A model generated the notes under the pieces. It made no database searches and was not told where the DNA came from. It saw only the letters and a program-made list of their open reading frames with translations. From NCBI GenBank assembly GCA_016709005.1, contig JADJEU010000015.1, positions 1 through 29,190 on the forward strand: DNA of 29,190 nt, given 5' to 3'. The number at the start of each line of letters is the position of its first letter. Position 1 is the first letter of the stretch. The translations under genes and the position numbers were made by a program. The stretch is from Crocinitomicaceae bacterium (GTDB lineage Bacteria > Bacteroidota > Bacteroidia > Flavobacteriales_D > Crocinitomicaceae). Shown here in pieces: positions 18,401-23,682 of the stretch.

Positions 18401-21158
18401 TAGAATAATTGTTAATCTGCGCATCAATGTTGACGTTTGCAGCAGTAACCGTTGAGTAAGGAACCGGTGATATATATCCGACAGTTGGAATAATACAAGG
18501 GATAACAGGTTCAGTATACGTTATAAGCGCAAGGGCTTCATCTGCTCCATATGCATTCGAAACTGCGATCTCAAAAATGTTATTTCCATTTAAAAGATTT
18601 GCGTTATAAATAATCTGATTGGTTGTAGTCAATGTATAATTCGCATCAGGAATAACCGAACCATTCATTTTAAAAACAATCTGACCTTTAGAGCTAATGT
18701 TGGTTGTATTAGCCATCACAGTATATGCTTGCGTTGGGCTCAAATATGGGCTCGAAGATGGATTTACAAATACAACAGTAGGCGGAGTAGGAACAAGAGG
18801 TTTTTTATAGATTATCGTTCTTGTTTTCGAATCTGATCCTGCAGTATTTGTTCCGGTAATTTGAACTGAATTCATTCCCTCATTCAACACCAGCGGCAAG
18901 GTCAATATTTTTGTTGCGGTATTAAAATCAAAGGCAGTTGTATTGTTTCCATTCACCAAAACCTGAATGTTAGACGCTGTACTTACATTTAAAACAGTAG
19001 CACTCAATACTAAATCCGGTGAATTAAATTCAACATTATCTACAGCTGGGAATGTAATGGTGACAACTGGCGGCGCCTGTGTAATTGTCTTTTTGTAAAC
19101 TATTGTGGTCGCTTCAATATCTTGCCCTACTTCATTCACGCCTTTGATTTCAATTACGTTGGAACCCTCAAGCAAAGCAGTTGTGAACGTCATTAATTTA
19201 GATGAAGTACTGTATGAAAAAGACGTTGATGTGACACCGTTAATTTTTAATGTGATGGCAGAAGAGCCGACAACATTTTCAACTTTAGCAACCACCGAAT
19301 AACTAGAAGTAAACACAGTAATCGGATCTGTAACCGGATCAAGGAACGTAACGATTGGCGGTTTAGGCGCATTTGGTTTGCTGTAAATAATTGTTGTGCT
19401 TTCGATATCCATACCGGCTGTATTCACCGCTTTGGTTTCAATGATATTTGCACCTTCAACTAAATTCGTGTTGAGCAACAACTCTTTTGTTGTCGTGTTA
19501 TACGCAAAATTTGTTGTAGCAATTCCATTCACTTTTACGGTGATGTCAGACTGACTATTAACGTTTAGAACAGTAGCAAGCACATTGATATTATCTGCAT
19601 TGTGCACATAAGGATTCACTGCAGGTGAAACATAGGTAACAACCGGCGGTTGAAGCACTGCAGGTTTTGTGTAAATAATTGTTGCAGTTTTGCTATCGCT
19701 TCCTGCATTGTTAGTTGCCGTGACAGTTACAGTATTTGTTCCTTCATGCAGATTCAACGAACTTGTTACTTGATTCGAAGATGAATTATAATTAAAGCCA
19801 GAAACATAATTCCCATTAAAATACACCTGAATCTGCGATTTTGAATCGACATTTAAAACAGTTGCAGCCATGTTAAACACCTGATCATTTGTATTGAAAG
19901 GTGAATAAGGCGGATTAGTAATAGTAACAATTGGCGGATTCTGAACTGGCAATGCAACTTGATAAATAATAATAGTCGTTTCATAATCAGAACCGGCATC
20001 ATTGAAGGCTGAAATCTCAAATAAATTTTGCCCGGGTTGCAAAACAACTACACTTGAAAACTGATCGCTGTATGGATCATAGGTAAAGTTTGAATTTACA
20101 TTTCCGTTTTGTTTGAACGTAACTTGTGACTTACCATCGATGTGATAAATGTTTGCCTTAATGGTAAATTGATTCCAGCTTGTCGTATATGGACTTGATC
20201 CTGGATCATAAATTTCAATGATAGGTTTTTGAACTGGTTGTTGAACAATTGGATTAGTTTGATCAGGTTGTGTATCAAAATTCGTCACGTCTGTGTCAGT
20301 ATCAACGTATCCACTTCCATGGAACAAATGAAATTTAAATCCAAGCGATGTATAGTGGTAGATATCATTTTTTGGAGATGGAACACCAGCCATTGTATTT
20401 GGCATCCCGTCAAAATTATCGGTGCGGGTCCACGTCATTTTGTGTTCTAATCCAAAAGCAACTGCAGGAGATAATTGATAGCTGATTCCAACACCAAAAC
20501 TTGGCATCCAATCCCACTCAAAATTTGTAGATGTACCAACTAAATCAGTTTCATACTTTTTATCTTGAAAAAATAAATAATTCGATTGTGTTGGGTTCAG
20601 CAACATTTCGTCGTATTGATAAATTTCATTGCTTCCAAAAACATCTTCGGTCAAATCCGTTTTGGTGTGATAACCGGTTAAACCTATTCCTCCAAACACG
20701 GATAAGTTCCATCCTGTGCGCTCTCTCAGGCGGTTAGTATTTAAAACCAATTCGATTGAAAAACGTGCAGCTTGCGTTTTGAAGTTAGGAACAAAAAAGC
20801 CAACACTGTCTTGATAATTATTCAAGATTGCACTTGGATATAGCGGTGACAATGTCGAAGAAGAAATACTATCCAGGGCATAATTTGAAGTTCCTTGTCC
20901 GGCAAAAAACGCATGTAAAAAACGTGCACGAATGTCCCAACTAAAAAATTTCTTTGGGTCCATGCCAATAGACTTACCAAACGTAAATCCATATCCACCT
21001 CTATAAAGAATAGGAGTTTCAGTACTCGTATGGAACGTAGCACCACCATTCAACCCAATAAACCAACGTGTATCGCGATCGTAGTTAATATGGCTTTGTG
21101 ACCAGGAAGTAATTCCAACAAAAAGGGTCAGTAAAAAGAGCGTAAAAATTCTTTTCAT
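12423..21158 (-). CDS. Giant (2,911 residues) outer-membrane-barrel plus 23 Ig-like-domain protein, putative surface stalk/adhesin
   Basis: No family match is recognised for the whole. In order: signal peptide 1-21; beta-barrel-like domain about 22-279, ending in an aromatic last-strand pattern (YTSLGFKFHLF); Pro/Gln linker 280-311; Ig-like domains 1-20 at 312-2163; unknown module A 2164-2280; Ig domain 21 (2281-2368); unknown module B 2369-2569; Ig domains 22-23 (2570-2775); Thr/Gly-rich tail 2776-2911. Each Ig-like unit has a core like V.VNG....F.YN...L.....L..G.N.I.V...N and a closing strand ..IIY. There is no T9SS sorting domain, OmpA domain or lipobox. The barrel-then-Ig order resembles intimin/invasin, so I infer an outer-membrane anchor with a long stalk, but similar topology is not proof and export of the stalk is unproven. 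The frame is intact throughout. A promoter-like element lies about 150 bases upstream and a terminator follows. Confidence 0.88.
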   Translation of the reverse strand: MKRIFTLFLLTLFVGITSWSQSHINYDRDTRWFIGLNGGATFHTSTETPILYRGGYGFTFGKSIGMDPKKFFSWDIRARFLHAFFAGQGTSNYALDSISSSTLSPLYPSAILNNYQDSVGFFVPNFKTQAARFSIELVLNTNRLRERTGWNLSVFGGIGLTGYHTKTDLTEDVFGSNEIYQYDEMLLNPTQSNYLFFQDKKYETDLVGTSTNFEWDWMPSFGVGISYQLSPAVAFGLEHKMTWTRTDNFDGMPNTMAGVPSPKNDIYHYTSLGFKFHLFHGSGYVDTDTDVTNFDTQPDQTNPIVQQPVQKPIIEIYDPGSSPYTTSWNQFTIKANIYHIDGKSQVTFKQNGNVNSNFTYDPYSDQFSSVVVLQPGQNLFEISAFNDAGSDYETTIIIYQVALPVQNPPIVTITNPPYSPFNTNDQVFNMAATVLNVDSKSQIQVYFNGNYVSGFNYNSSSNQVTSSLNLHEGTNTVTVTATNNAGSDSKTATIIYTKPAVLQPPVVTYVSPAVNPYVHNADNINVLATVLNVNSQSDITVKVNGIATTNFAYNTTTKELLLNTNLVEGANIIETKAVNTAGMDIESTTIIYSKPNAPKPPIVTFLDPVTDPITVFTSSYSVVAKVENVVGSSAITLKINGVTSTSFSYSTSSKLMTFTTALLEGSNVIEIKGVNEVGQDIEATTIVYKKTITQAPPVVTITFPAVDNVEFNSPDLVLSATVLNVSTASNIQVLVNGNNTTAFDFNTATKILTLPLVLNEGMNSVQITGTNTAGSDSKTRTIIYKKPLVPTPPTVVFVNPSSSPYLSPTQAYTVMANTTNISSKGQIVFKMNGSVIPDANYTLTTTNQIIYNANLLNGNNIFEIAVSNAYGADEALALITYTEPVIPCIIPTVGYISPVPYSTVTAANVNIDAQINNYSTGTTVELKVNGVSQGYMTYNAGTSIASKATILAEGSNAVQVVVTNNCGTNLATFTLFYQVPNPPCNDPTVYSSGPTSITTQDNVISLSAGATGVPASSNISVTLNGSSIPFTFDAGTGTISVSNAALAVGNNAILISVSNACGAAVLAYNVIREVCNAPVISGITPANASTTTNATINFAATITNTTASEITLIFNGVSQVFNYNDGTDQLTAPLNLNVGTNAITVNVTTACGTATQQVTITREIPCEPIAYSLVSPASSDVTVTNAAYSILLHATGSLTAGQITATLNGSPIAFTFDPLTGNIAIPAMTLVDGMNTVILNMTNGCSASTVTYHIQYNGCQPPVITITGIANGATVNSASIPFAASILNSNGTANVSLLVNGNAVGFDFNESSGLLNTNILLNGGANTITLNVVGCQNATQTINVNYVIPCQDVVITLMQPSANSQVVTESAYAISLVAQNVDNASQITVTQNGSAIPFSFNAGSGIISITGITLTNGANNFVITTSNQCSSVTTNYAIQYNGCQPPVLTINSTSSVVNVPVYSFAAAVTNISNQSDIQVLLNGAPATFIFNPLTGQINAEFNLTEGANSVDVIANGCQTASQGIVITYTIPCTPITFALGTPTTNSISVADPTYSIELVAQNVNQAFITVNVNGNLVPFTYVNDIISINNIGLNDGNNVITVTMTNACSNETVVYNITRNTCNTPVINLSANNVASSTAAYNFSATVENIDSQSQLQLTVNGSSVPFNYTAGLVTANLNLNVGSNTVSLSANACANASESITIVYTVPCYPVTFTLLAPAQLVTSVQGATTSVSLGTENVGGAGNITATLNGSNVPFTFAGNTVSLSNINLNDGANTLVIVISNNCSSETITYQIDSDQCETPTINLTSVNTNVNDPLFAFAAQVYNVSNANDIQLLVNGTSVNFDFNAGTHNLTSQFSLQVGANAVSLVVNGCENVTANYTINYSIPCNPITFSLQSPASNNATVTSENYQISLNTANVSSQSNVSVLQNGNAIPFTFAGNVVSATNITLQPGLNTITVTLINECSSETVSYAVTYNAPAPCVAPAISFTSNNATDNSTYTLNAVVSNIDNPSQITVTLNGVPVTASYNAGTDALSATMTLVNGNNTIAVTANGCEVSSAIFSVNFTPTPPPCNPPVITFTSAATAAAATYTLTANVTNVANPSAISVTLNGAPVSASYNTTSGILTATITLVDGSNSIAVVANGCQVTNGTFTVNYDAPVCGTRINPGNSAWEFCLITPGATYTRDNLANDLNFTYSGPATSLYCKPIAGGGDAFVDGVAYPVSNGQYYLFTGNLTVSVSNDNPNAMGHWMVCIQADNIPVFGNGSTKPASPCEAPPCDAPVITFNSPNTATAATYNLNATVTNIDSPSAISVTVNGQSVPASYNTGTDQLTAAITLVAGNNTIAVQANGCSAANGNLTVNYTAPAVDDDIDFDVQGNGTVTVNETACATITCLGESVVYSNSQEAYVKIQFSLNGGSTWYGFANDQNVAGGENVSVNTPAGSNVVIKATCKNATNSWSNTLLSNSGSEWIYILQDGDVIPSYNPADGQLPLDAFLSGYITSDGVVTIGPNDVIYLYELRHVGNVGIDYQDVVMLVTFDSNPNCPAPVNQKSAGGNASGEKYETPALIPIQPATNAVEVSTPQYAFRLKMDNVNAGEDISVTINGAPATGFNYNFTTEELTGNLNLVTGANVIGITAVNGDKSVTGSYTITYKPKNIVDPNTNTTNTTGEIKTVVAPVITMISPASATENVTSSTYMLKAKVTNVSAKANIKVTLNSVPFTGFTYSTSSQEITAVITLRSGANTVKVEATNGDKVSIVTYTITYTPVVNTGTSRDGGTTTGGGTTGGGTTTGGGTINEQKGNGTTTGGGTTTGGGTTTTPVKTEGGTTTTTPVKTEGGTTTTPVKTEGGTTTPVKTGGGTTTTTPVKTEGGTTTPVKTEGGTTTPVKTGGGTTTGGGTTTVPQRGGGKE
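12426..12833 (-). repeat. Thr/Gly-rich C-terminal tail with seven TPVKT(E/G)GG units
   Basis: Residues 2776-2911 are low complexity. GGGTTT units flank seven copies of T(3-5)PVKT(E/G)GG at about residues 2818-2894 (about bases 12477-12707). Unit lengths are 10, 11 or 12 codons, always a whole number of codons. Third-position differences between copies show they are not a single recent expansion. The protein ends PQRGGGKE. Confidence 0.9.
12834..13451 (-). repeat. Ig-like domains 22-23 (cysteine-free)
   Basis: Residues 2570-2678 and 2679-2775. Both have NG(D) where earlier domains have NxAG or NGC, contain no cysteine, and close with (Y)TITY. A Thr/Asn-rich linker separates them. They return to the Cys-free type after the two-Cys array. 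Confidence 0.85.
13452..14054 (-). other. Unrecognised module B of the giant protein (residues 2369-2569)
   Basis: A 201-residue non-Ig segment lies between Ig domains 21 and 22. It starts VDDDIDFDVQGNG, contains KIQFSLNGGSTWYGFAN, EWIYILQDGD, and DVIYLYELRHVGNVGIDYQD, and ends in a polar linker. Acidic and Asn/Gly-rich turns with aromatics suggest a beta-rich domain, possibly metal-binding. No family is recognised. Confidence 0.6.
14319..14669 (-). other. Unrecognised module A of the giant protein (residues 2164-2280)
   Basis: A 117-residue segment without the Ig pattern lies between Ig domains 20 and 21. It begins GTRINPGNSAWEFCLITPG and contains YCKPIAGGGDAFVDG, GHWMVCIQADN and a Pro/Cys-rich end. 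Several Cys, Trp and Gly-rich turns suggest a compact beta domain. I do not recognise a family; as an insertion in a stalk it could be a functional, for example binding, domain. Confidence 0.6.
14670..15209 (-). repeat. Ig-like domains 19-20 (B-like pair, related to domain 21)
   Basis: Residues 1984-2074 and 2075-2163. Both have TYTL.A.V.N, NG.PV.ASYN and ANGC, and are more alike to each other and to domain 21 (residues 2281-2368) than to the A/B array, suggesting a later duplication. Confidence 0.85.
15210..17660 (-). repeat. Ig-like domains 10-18: alternating A/B two-domain super-repeat
   Basis: Domains 10, 12, 14, 16 and 18 (A type, 90-94 residues) share Y.I.L.....N followed by NG..(I/V)(A/P)F.F, and mostly N.CS. 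Domains 11, 13, 15 and 17 (B type, 87-91 residues) mostly share (F)AA.(V/I).N and an NGC-like site, and all end in an (I/V)PC boundary. The order A-B-A-B-A-B-A-B-A shows a unit of about 180 residues (about 540 bases) was amplified. Confidence 0.85.
17661..18785 (-). repeat. Ig-like domains 6-9: transition to the two-cysteine type
   Basis: Residues 792-1166 hold four domains of 97, 96, 91 and 91 residues. Domain 6 still has N-A-Y-G at the position corresponding to NxAG but ends in the first inter-domain Cys (VIPC). From domain 7 the motif becomes NNCG, NACG or TACG, and each domain is preceded by an inter-domain Cys. Confidence 0.85.
18786..20225 (-). repeat. Ig-like domains 1-5: cysteine-free, exactly 96 residues each
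   Basis: Residues 312-407, 408-503, 504-599, 600-695 and 696-791 are each 96 residues with no cysteine. From the second unit on each begins PP(I/V)VT, and units 2-5 run through (I/V)..NVxSxS to VNG-type turns and close with N.(A/V)G.D...(T/A)TI(I/V)Y. This is the membrane-proximal part if the barrel is the anchor. Confidence 0.9.
20322..21095 (-). other. N-terminal outer-membrane beta-barrel-like domain of the giant protein (residues 22-279)
   Basis: After the signal peptide come alternating polar/hydrophobic stretches rich in aromatics and glycines (RWFIGLNGGATF, GWNLSVFGGIGLTGY, MPSFGVGISYQL, VAFGLEHKMTW), closing with YTSLGFKFHLF. This is the usual look of small Bacteroidota outer-membrane barrels. 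Strand number (perhaps 8-12) cannot be fixed by eye. Confidence 0.65.
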
Positions 21159-21307
21159 AAAATTATTTTTCAGGGTAAGCCACCGCTATTCCATGCATAT
21201 CTTTCAACTGAAAATGGATCTGAAATATGATCACTGTTTGAGAGAGAGGCATAAATTTCACGGCTAAACTAAAGCGTTATTTTTATCACGCTATGCAGTT
21301 TTCGTAC

Positions 21308-21315
21308 CAAAGTTA
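21308..21315 (-). promoter_or_regulatory. Putative -7 element (TAnnTTTG) upstream of the giant gene
   Basis: Minus-strand TAACTTTG matches TAnnTTTG and would give a leader of roughly 140 bases before the ATG at 21158. No convincing -33 box was found at normal spacing, so support is from one box. Confidence 0.35.
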
Positions 21316-21376
21316 TAAAAATGCCGATAACTAAGGCTTTTAGCCCTATGAAGAAATTATGAAAAATAGATTTATG

Positions 21377-21409
21377 TGCTCAAACTTGTAGATACAAGCC
21401 ATTAGAGCA
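21377..21409. repeat. Nested inverted repeat between the membrane protein and giant genes
   Basis: Inner arms CTTGTA / TACAAG with a 2-base centre (21385-21398) sit inside outer arms TGCTC / GAGCA (21377-21381, 21405-21409). It lies 25 bases downstream of the 159-residue gene and upstream of the putative giant-gene promoter. With no immediate T-run it is a weak terminator at best; an operator is the other option. Confidence 0.4.
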
Positions 21410-21433
21410 TCTTTCAGAAAACTAAATTAGATC

Positions 21434-21913
21434 TTAAATTCGTTTCCAAACAATGGCAGGATGTGCCAAACCAGCTGATATAGCCGCTGCACCAGATGCT
21501 GGTAATTGCTCTTCAACCAGAAAAGTCCAGTCATTTTTAATGATCACCTTCATAAAACCATAAGCCTCAAAATTAGCCGGATCATTTTCACTGCGCACTC
21601 TATGATAGTATCCTTCTCCAAACTTAAGATTCAATGGATTCATGATAAATTCTCCATTAAATAAAACAACTCCTGCCGGGCTTTTAGCTGTAAAAAAAAT
21701 CGAGTGGTTTTTGACTTCACAGGTTACCGTGTAATTAGCTTCATCCGCACTGGCTTGCAGAAAAACATCAAAAGTTGATTTGTGATATTTATGTTTTAAC
21801 AAATACCAGAATCGGCCAAATTGTGCCAGATAGATCAAACCAATCAGGCAACCGCCAATAAAGATTCCATACAATAGACTATCAAAAAAAGCACTTCCCG
21901 CTGCTTGTGACAT
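21434..21913 (-). CDS. Membrane-anchored protein of unknown function
   Basis: Unrecognised 159-residue protein. One hydrophobic helix near the N-terminus (about 13-31, LLYGIFIGGCLIGLIYLAQ) is followed by a basic stretch (RFWYLLKHKYHK), which places the rest on the cytoplasmic side if the positive-inside rule applies. The remaining roughly 110 residues look like a small mixed or beta domain with no catalytic motif. The C-terminus (SGAAAISAGLAHPAIVWKRI) has an Ala/Gly-rich hydrophobic patch. There are no signal cleavage site, lipobox or cysteine pairs in the soluble part. It lies about 275 bases upstream of the giant gene on the same strand; an inverted repeat and a promoter-like element in between suggest the two are transcribed separately. 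The coding status is supported by the long frame and composition. Confidence 0.7.
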   Translation of the reverse strand: MSQAAGSAFFDSLLYGIFIGGCLIGLIYLAQFGRFWYLLKHKYHKSTFDVFLQASADEANYTVTCEVKNHSIFFTAKSPAGVVLFNGEFIMNPLNLKFGEGYYHRVRSENDPANFEAYGFMKVIIKNDWTFLVEEQLPASGAAAISAGLAHPAIVWKRI

Positions 21914-21973
21914 AGCGTTTCAATTTAAGGTTGGATGTGCTTTTACGCATTGATTTTAATTTGGTTATCGGCC

Positions 21974-22007
21974 AAAAAAAATCCCGGCCACTTTCTATAG
22001 CCGGGAT
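21974..22007 (-). terminator. Rho-independent terminator of the TonB-plug protein gene
   Basis: On the minus strand ATCCCGGC and GCCGGGAT pair around an 11-base loop, followed by eight T residues. It begins about 24 bases downstream of the stop codon at 22032. Confidence 0.9.
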
Positions 22008-22031
22008 CCTTTGTTGTACCATGGTCTGGTG

Positions 22032-22742
22032 CTATTGTCCTACCAACCACGCGTTGTACAAATCAAAGTAACTTTTGGTTTCAAGTATTATTACACCACC
22101 TGTTGTATCCCCATATTTAGCAGGAATTCCGCCAGTGTATGCTTCCAAACCACCAATAGCTACACCTGGTACAGCAGACATGTCAGTCATTTTTACGCCG
22201 TCAATATAATAGACTGCATCACCAGGTCTTAATCCGCGAATGATTACCTGACCGCCGCCACCTTCTGGCATTTGAATCTCAGAAGAGTATCCAGCCAGCA
22301 TTGCCAGCGGATTTCGAATGTGTGGACTCTGTGCAATATAATCTGTAGGAATCGTAATTCGTGGACAGTTTTTATCTACCAAAGGTGGTTGCCAAACAAT
22401 TATAATGGGTTTGATTAAATTATTACTCGTCAATTGAACATCGACAAACGTCAGTGCGTCCGGTGCCACTGTCACATTCACTATCATTGAGGTATCAAAG
22501 CCCATTGATTTCGCATAGATGGTATAGACTCCTGGCTTCAATCCGTCAATTCTATAGTTCCCATCATAATCACAAATAGTTCCTCGCATTCCTCCATCAG
22601 TGTTTAACCAAACTTTTGTGCCAGGCAATGCCGTTGTAGTAATGGCATCTACAACCTTACCAGTAATAGTTCCTGTGCTTACTTGTCCGTGCAACATTGT
22701 TCCTAATCCTAAGAAAAAAGCTGCAATCATTATTAGTCTCAT
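22032..22742 (-). CDS. Secreted CarboxypepD_reg plus TonB-receptor plug protein without a beta barrel
   Basis: 236 residues. A signal peptide covers 1-20 (ending LHGQ). A carboxypeptidase-regulatory-like beta domain (about 24-105) has TGKVVDAITTTALPGTKVWL, DYDGNYRIDGLKPG and a closing VDVQL strand. A TonB-dependent receptor plug-like segment (about 135-222) follows with IIRGLRPGDAVYYIDGVKM, GLEAYTGGIPAKYGDTTGG and VIILETKSY. In full receptors this is followed by a 500-700-residue 22-strand barrel, but here the gene ends 14 residues after ETKSYF... begins, and a strong terminator follows at once with no barrel remnant. It may be a natural barrel-less periplasmic or outer-membrane-associated protein, or a receptor truncated long ago and kept. 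No TonB box is evident. Transport by itself is not expected. Confidence 0.85.
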   Translation of the reverse strand: MRLIMIAAFFLGLGTMLHGQVSTGTITGKVVDAITTTALPGTKVWLNTDGGMRGTICDYDGNYRIDGLKPGVYTIYAKSMGFDTSMIVNVTVAPDALTFVDVQLTSNNLIKPIIIVWQPPLVDKNCPRITIPTDYIAQSPHIRNPLAMLAGYSSEIQMPEGGGGQVIIRGLRPGDAVYYIDGVKMTDMSAVPGVAIGGLEAYTGGIPAKYGDTTGGVIILETKSYFDLYNAWLVGQ

Positions 22743-22930
22743 ATTATTCAGTTTTTAGTTCTGGTTAATAGATGCTAATCAAATTAAAGTTCCATAAAAG
22801 ATTTTGGAATTATTTTCAATTTTCCAGTAAAGACAGTGCTTTCAAAGCAATCACTTTTGCATTCTACAAAATGAAATCTTGAAAAATTAAGGGCGATTCA
22901 AAACGAAACCGAAAAAGAAAACAGAAATAG
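22743..22930. other. Gap between the TonB-plug protein and DUF2459-like genes
   Basis: This 188-base AT-rich stretch should contain the promoter of the plug protein gene on the minus strand. I saw no exact TAnnTTTG match and no convincing terminator hairpin for the upstream gene. Confidence 0.35.
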
Positions 22931-23584
22931 TTACTCCAAATGTTTCATAATGCCATCTGGAAAAAGCGCAAGCCATGCTGTTTTGATTCCAGCTACTTTT
23001 AACGCTTCATTGGTCCATGCATTGCAGGTGTTAAACAAATGATACGAACCTTTTGCTTCGTAAAAATTATCATTATGCCAGTAACCTCTGTTGGCAATAA
23101 GATCAATATCTCCATCTGTTTTCTGAAAAGAATCTGAAATAAATTCTACCAGTTTTAAATATCTTTTGGGAGATACATATTTACTTTTGGTTGACTCTGA
23201 AAGGATAGGTTCTGACTCCAGATACTGGACATGCATGGCTGTTGGACTTGGCAAAAACGCAGCATTAAACGCCGTGTAAAAAGTCAAATCATCCCAGGTT
23301 GGTGTGTCCAGAAAAAAACCTTTATCTCCCCAACCTATTGAAACATAGTGATGCTCCTTAACTTTCGGAAAATGCTCAACTGGCAAAAATTCACGCCAAT
23401 CTTTATATTCATTTGTTACCGGAACGCAAATATCTGTATGAATACCGTTTGATTTGACGTAGATTTTTACACCATCACTCTCTTCATCACCCCCAACCGG
23501 AACAGCAGAAAAAACAATAGCCAGATTAAAATAGATCAATACAAATCCAACTACAAATTCAGTGAAAAACCAAATTGTCTTCAT
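22931..23584 (-). CDS. DUF2459 / TIGR02117-like membrane-anchored protein
   Basis: 217 residues from the chosen start, resembling the TIGR02117/DUF2459 family, which was first noted near some urease genes and whose function is unknown. One N-terminal membrane helix (about 4-28) is followed by a domain with the family landmarks SNGIHTDICVPV (His49, Asp51), IGWGDKGFFLDTPTW (about 83-97) and a C-terminal NTCNAWTNEAL (Cys187). The conserved His and Cys are suggestive of a papain-like hydrolase/transferase site, which is inference. The frame extends upstream to a TTG at 23650, but the ATG at 23584 starts directly before the membrane helix and lies downstream of a TAATTTTG promoter-like element (23627-23634), so ATG is preferred. 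No urease genes are present here. Confidence 0.85.
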   Translation of the reverse strand: MKTIWFFTEFVVGFVLIYFNLAIVFSAVPVGGDEESDGVKIYVKSNGIHTDICVPVTNEYKDWREFLPVEHFPKVKEHHYVSIGWGDKGFFLDTPTWDDLTFYTAFNAAFLPSPTAMHVQYLESEPILSESTKSKYVSPKRYLKLVEFISDSFQKTDGDIDLIANRGYWHNDNFYEAKGSYHLFNTCNAWTNEALKVAGIKTAWLALFPDGIMKHLE

Positions 23585-23626
23585 TAGCGTTATCCCTATT
23601 TTGCGTATAAGATTCACTGTACTAAC

Positions 23627-23634
23627 CAAAATTA
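23627..23634 (-). promoter_or_regulatory. Putative -7 element for the DUF2459-like gene
   Basis: Minus-strand TAATTTTG matches TAnnTTTG and would start transcription near 23621, leaving about 37 bases before the ATG at 23584. This supports that ATG over the upstream TTG. No good -33 box at exact spacing was seen. Confidence 0.4.
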
Positions 23635-23657
23635 ACGATCCTTCTTGCAATTAACAC

Positions 23658-23665
23658 TAAATTTG
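23658..23665 (+). promoter_or_regulatory. Putative -7 element for rlmN
   Basis: TAAATTTG matches TAnnTTTG, 17 bases before the GTG start, implying a leader of about 10-15 bases. It lies only 23 bases from the oppositely oriented element of the neighbouring gene, so the two promoters would be back to back. The -33 box is unclear. Confidence 0.4.
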
Positions 23666-23682
23666 TATTGTAAATTTAAGGT

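Noticed and set aside
12423..21158. Giant gene as a horizontally acquired or phage tail protein
   Set aside because: No phage genes, integrase, tRNA or repeats flank it, and its signal peptide and barrel domain fit an outer-membrane protein.
23585..23650. Longer DUF2459-like protein starting at TTG 23650
   Set aside because: The extra 22 residues lie upstream of a promoter-like element and before the membrane helix; the ATG at 23584 fits better.
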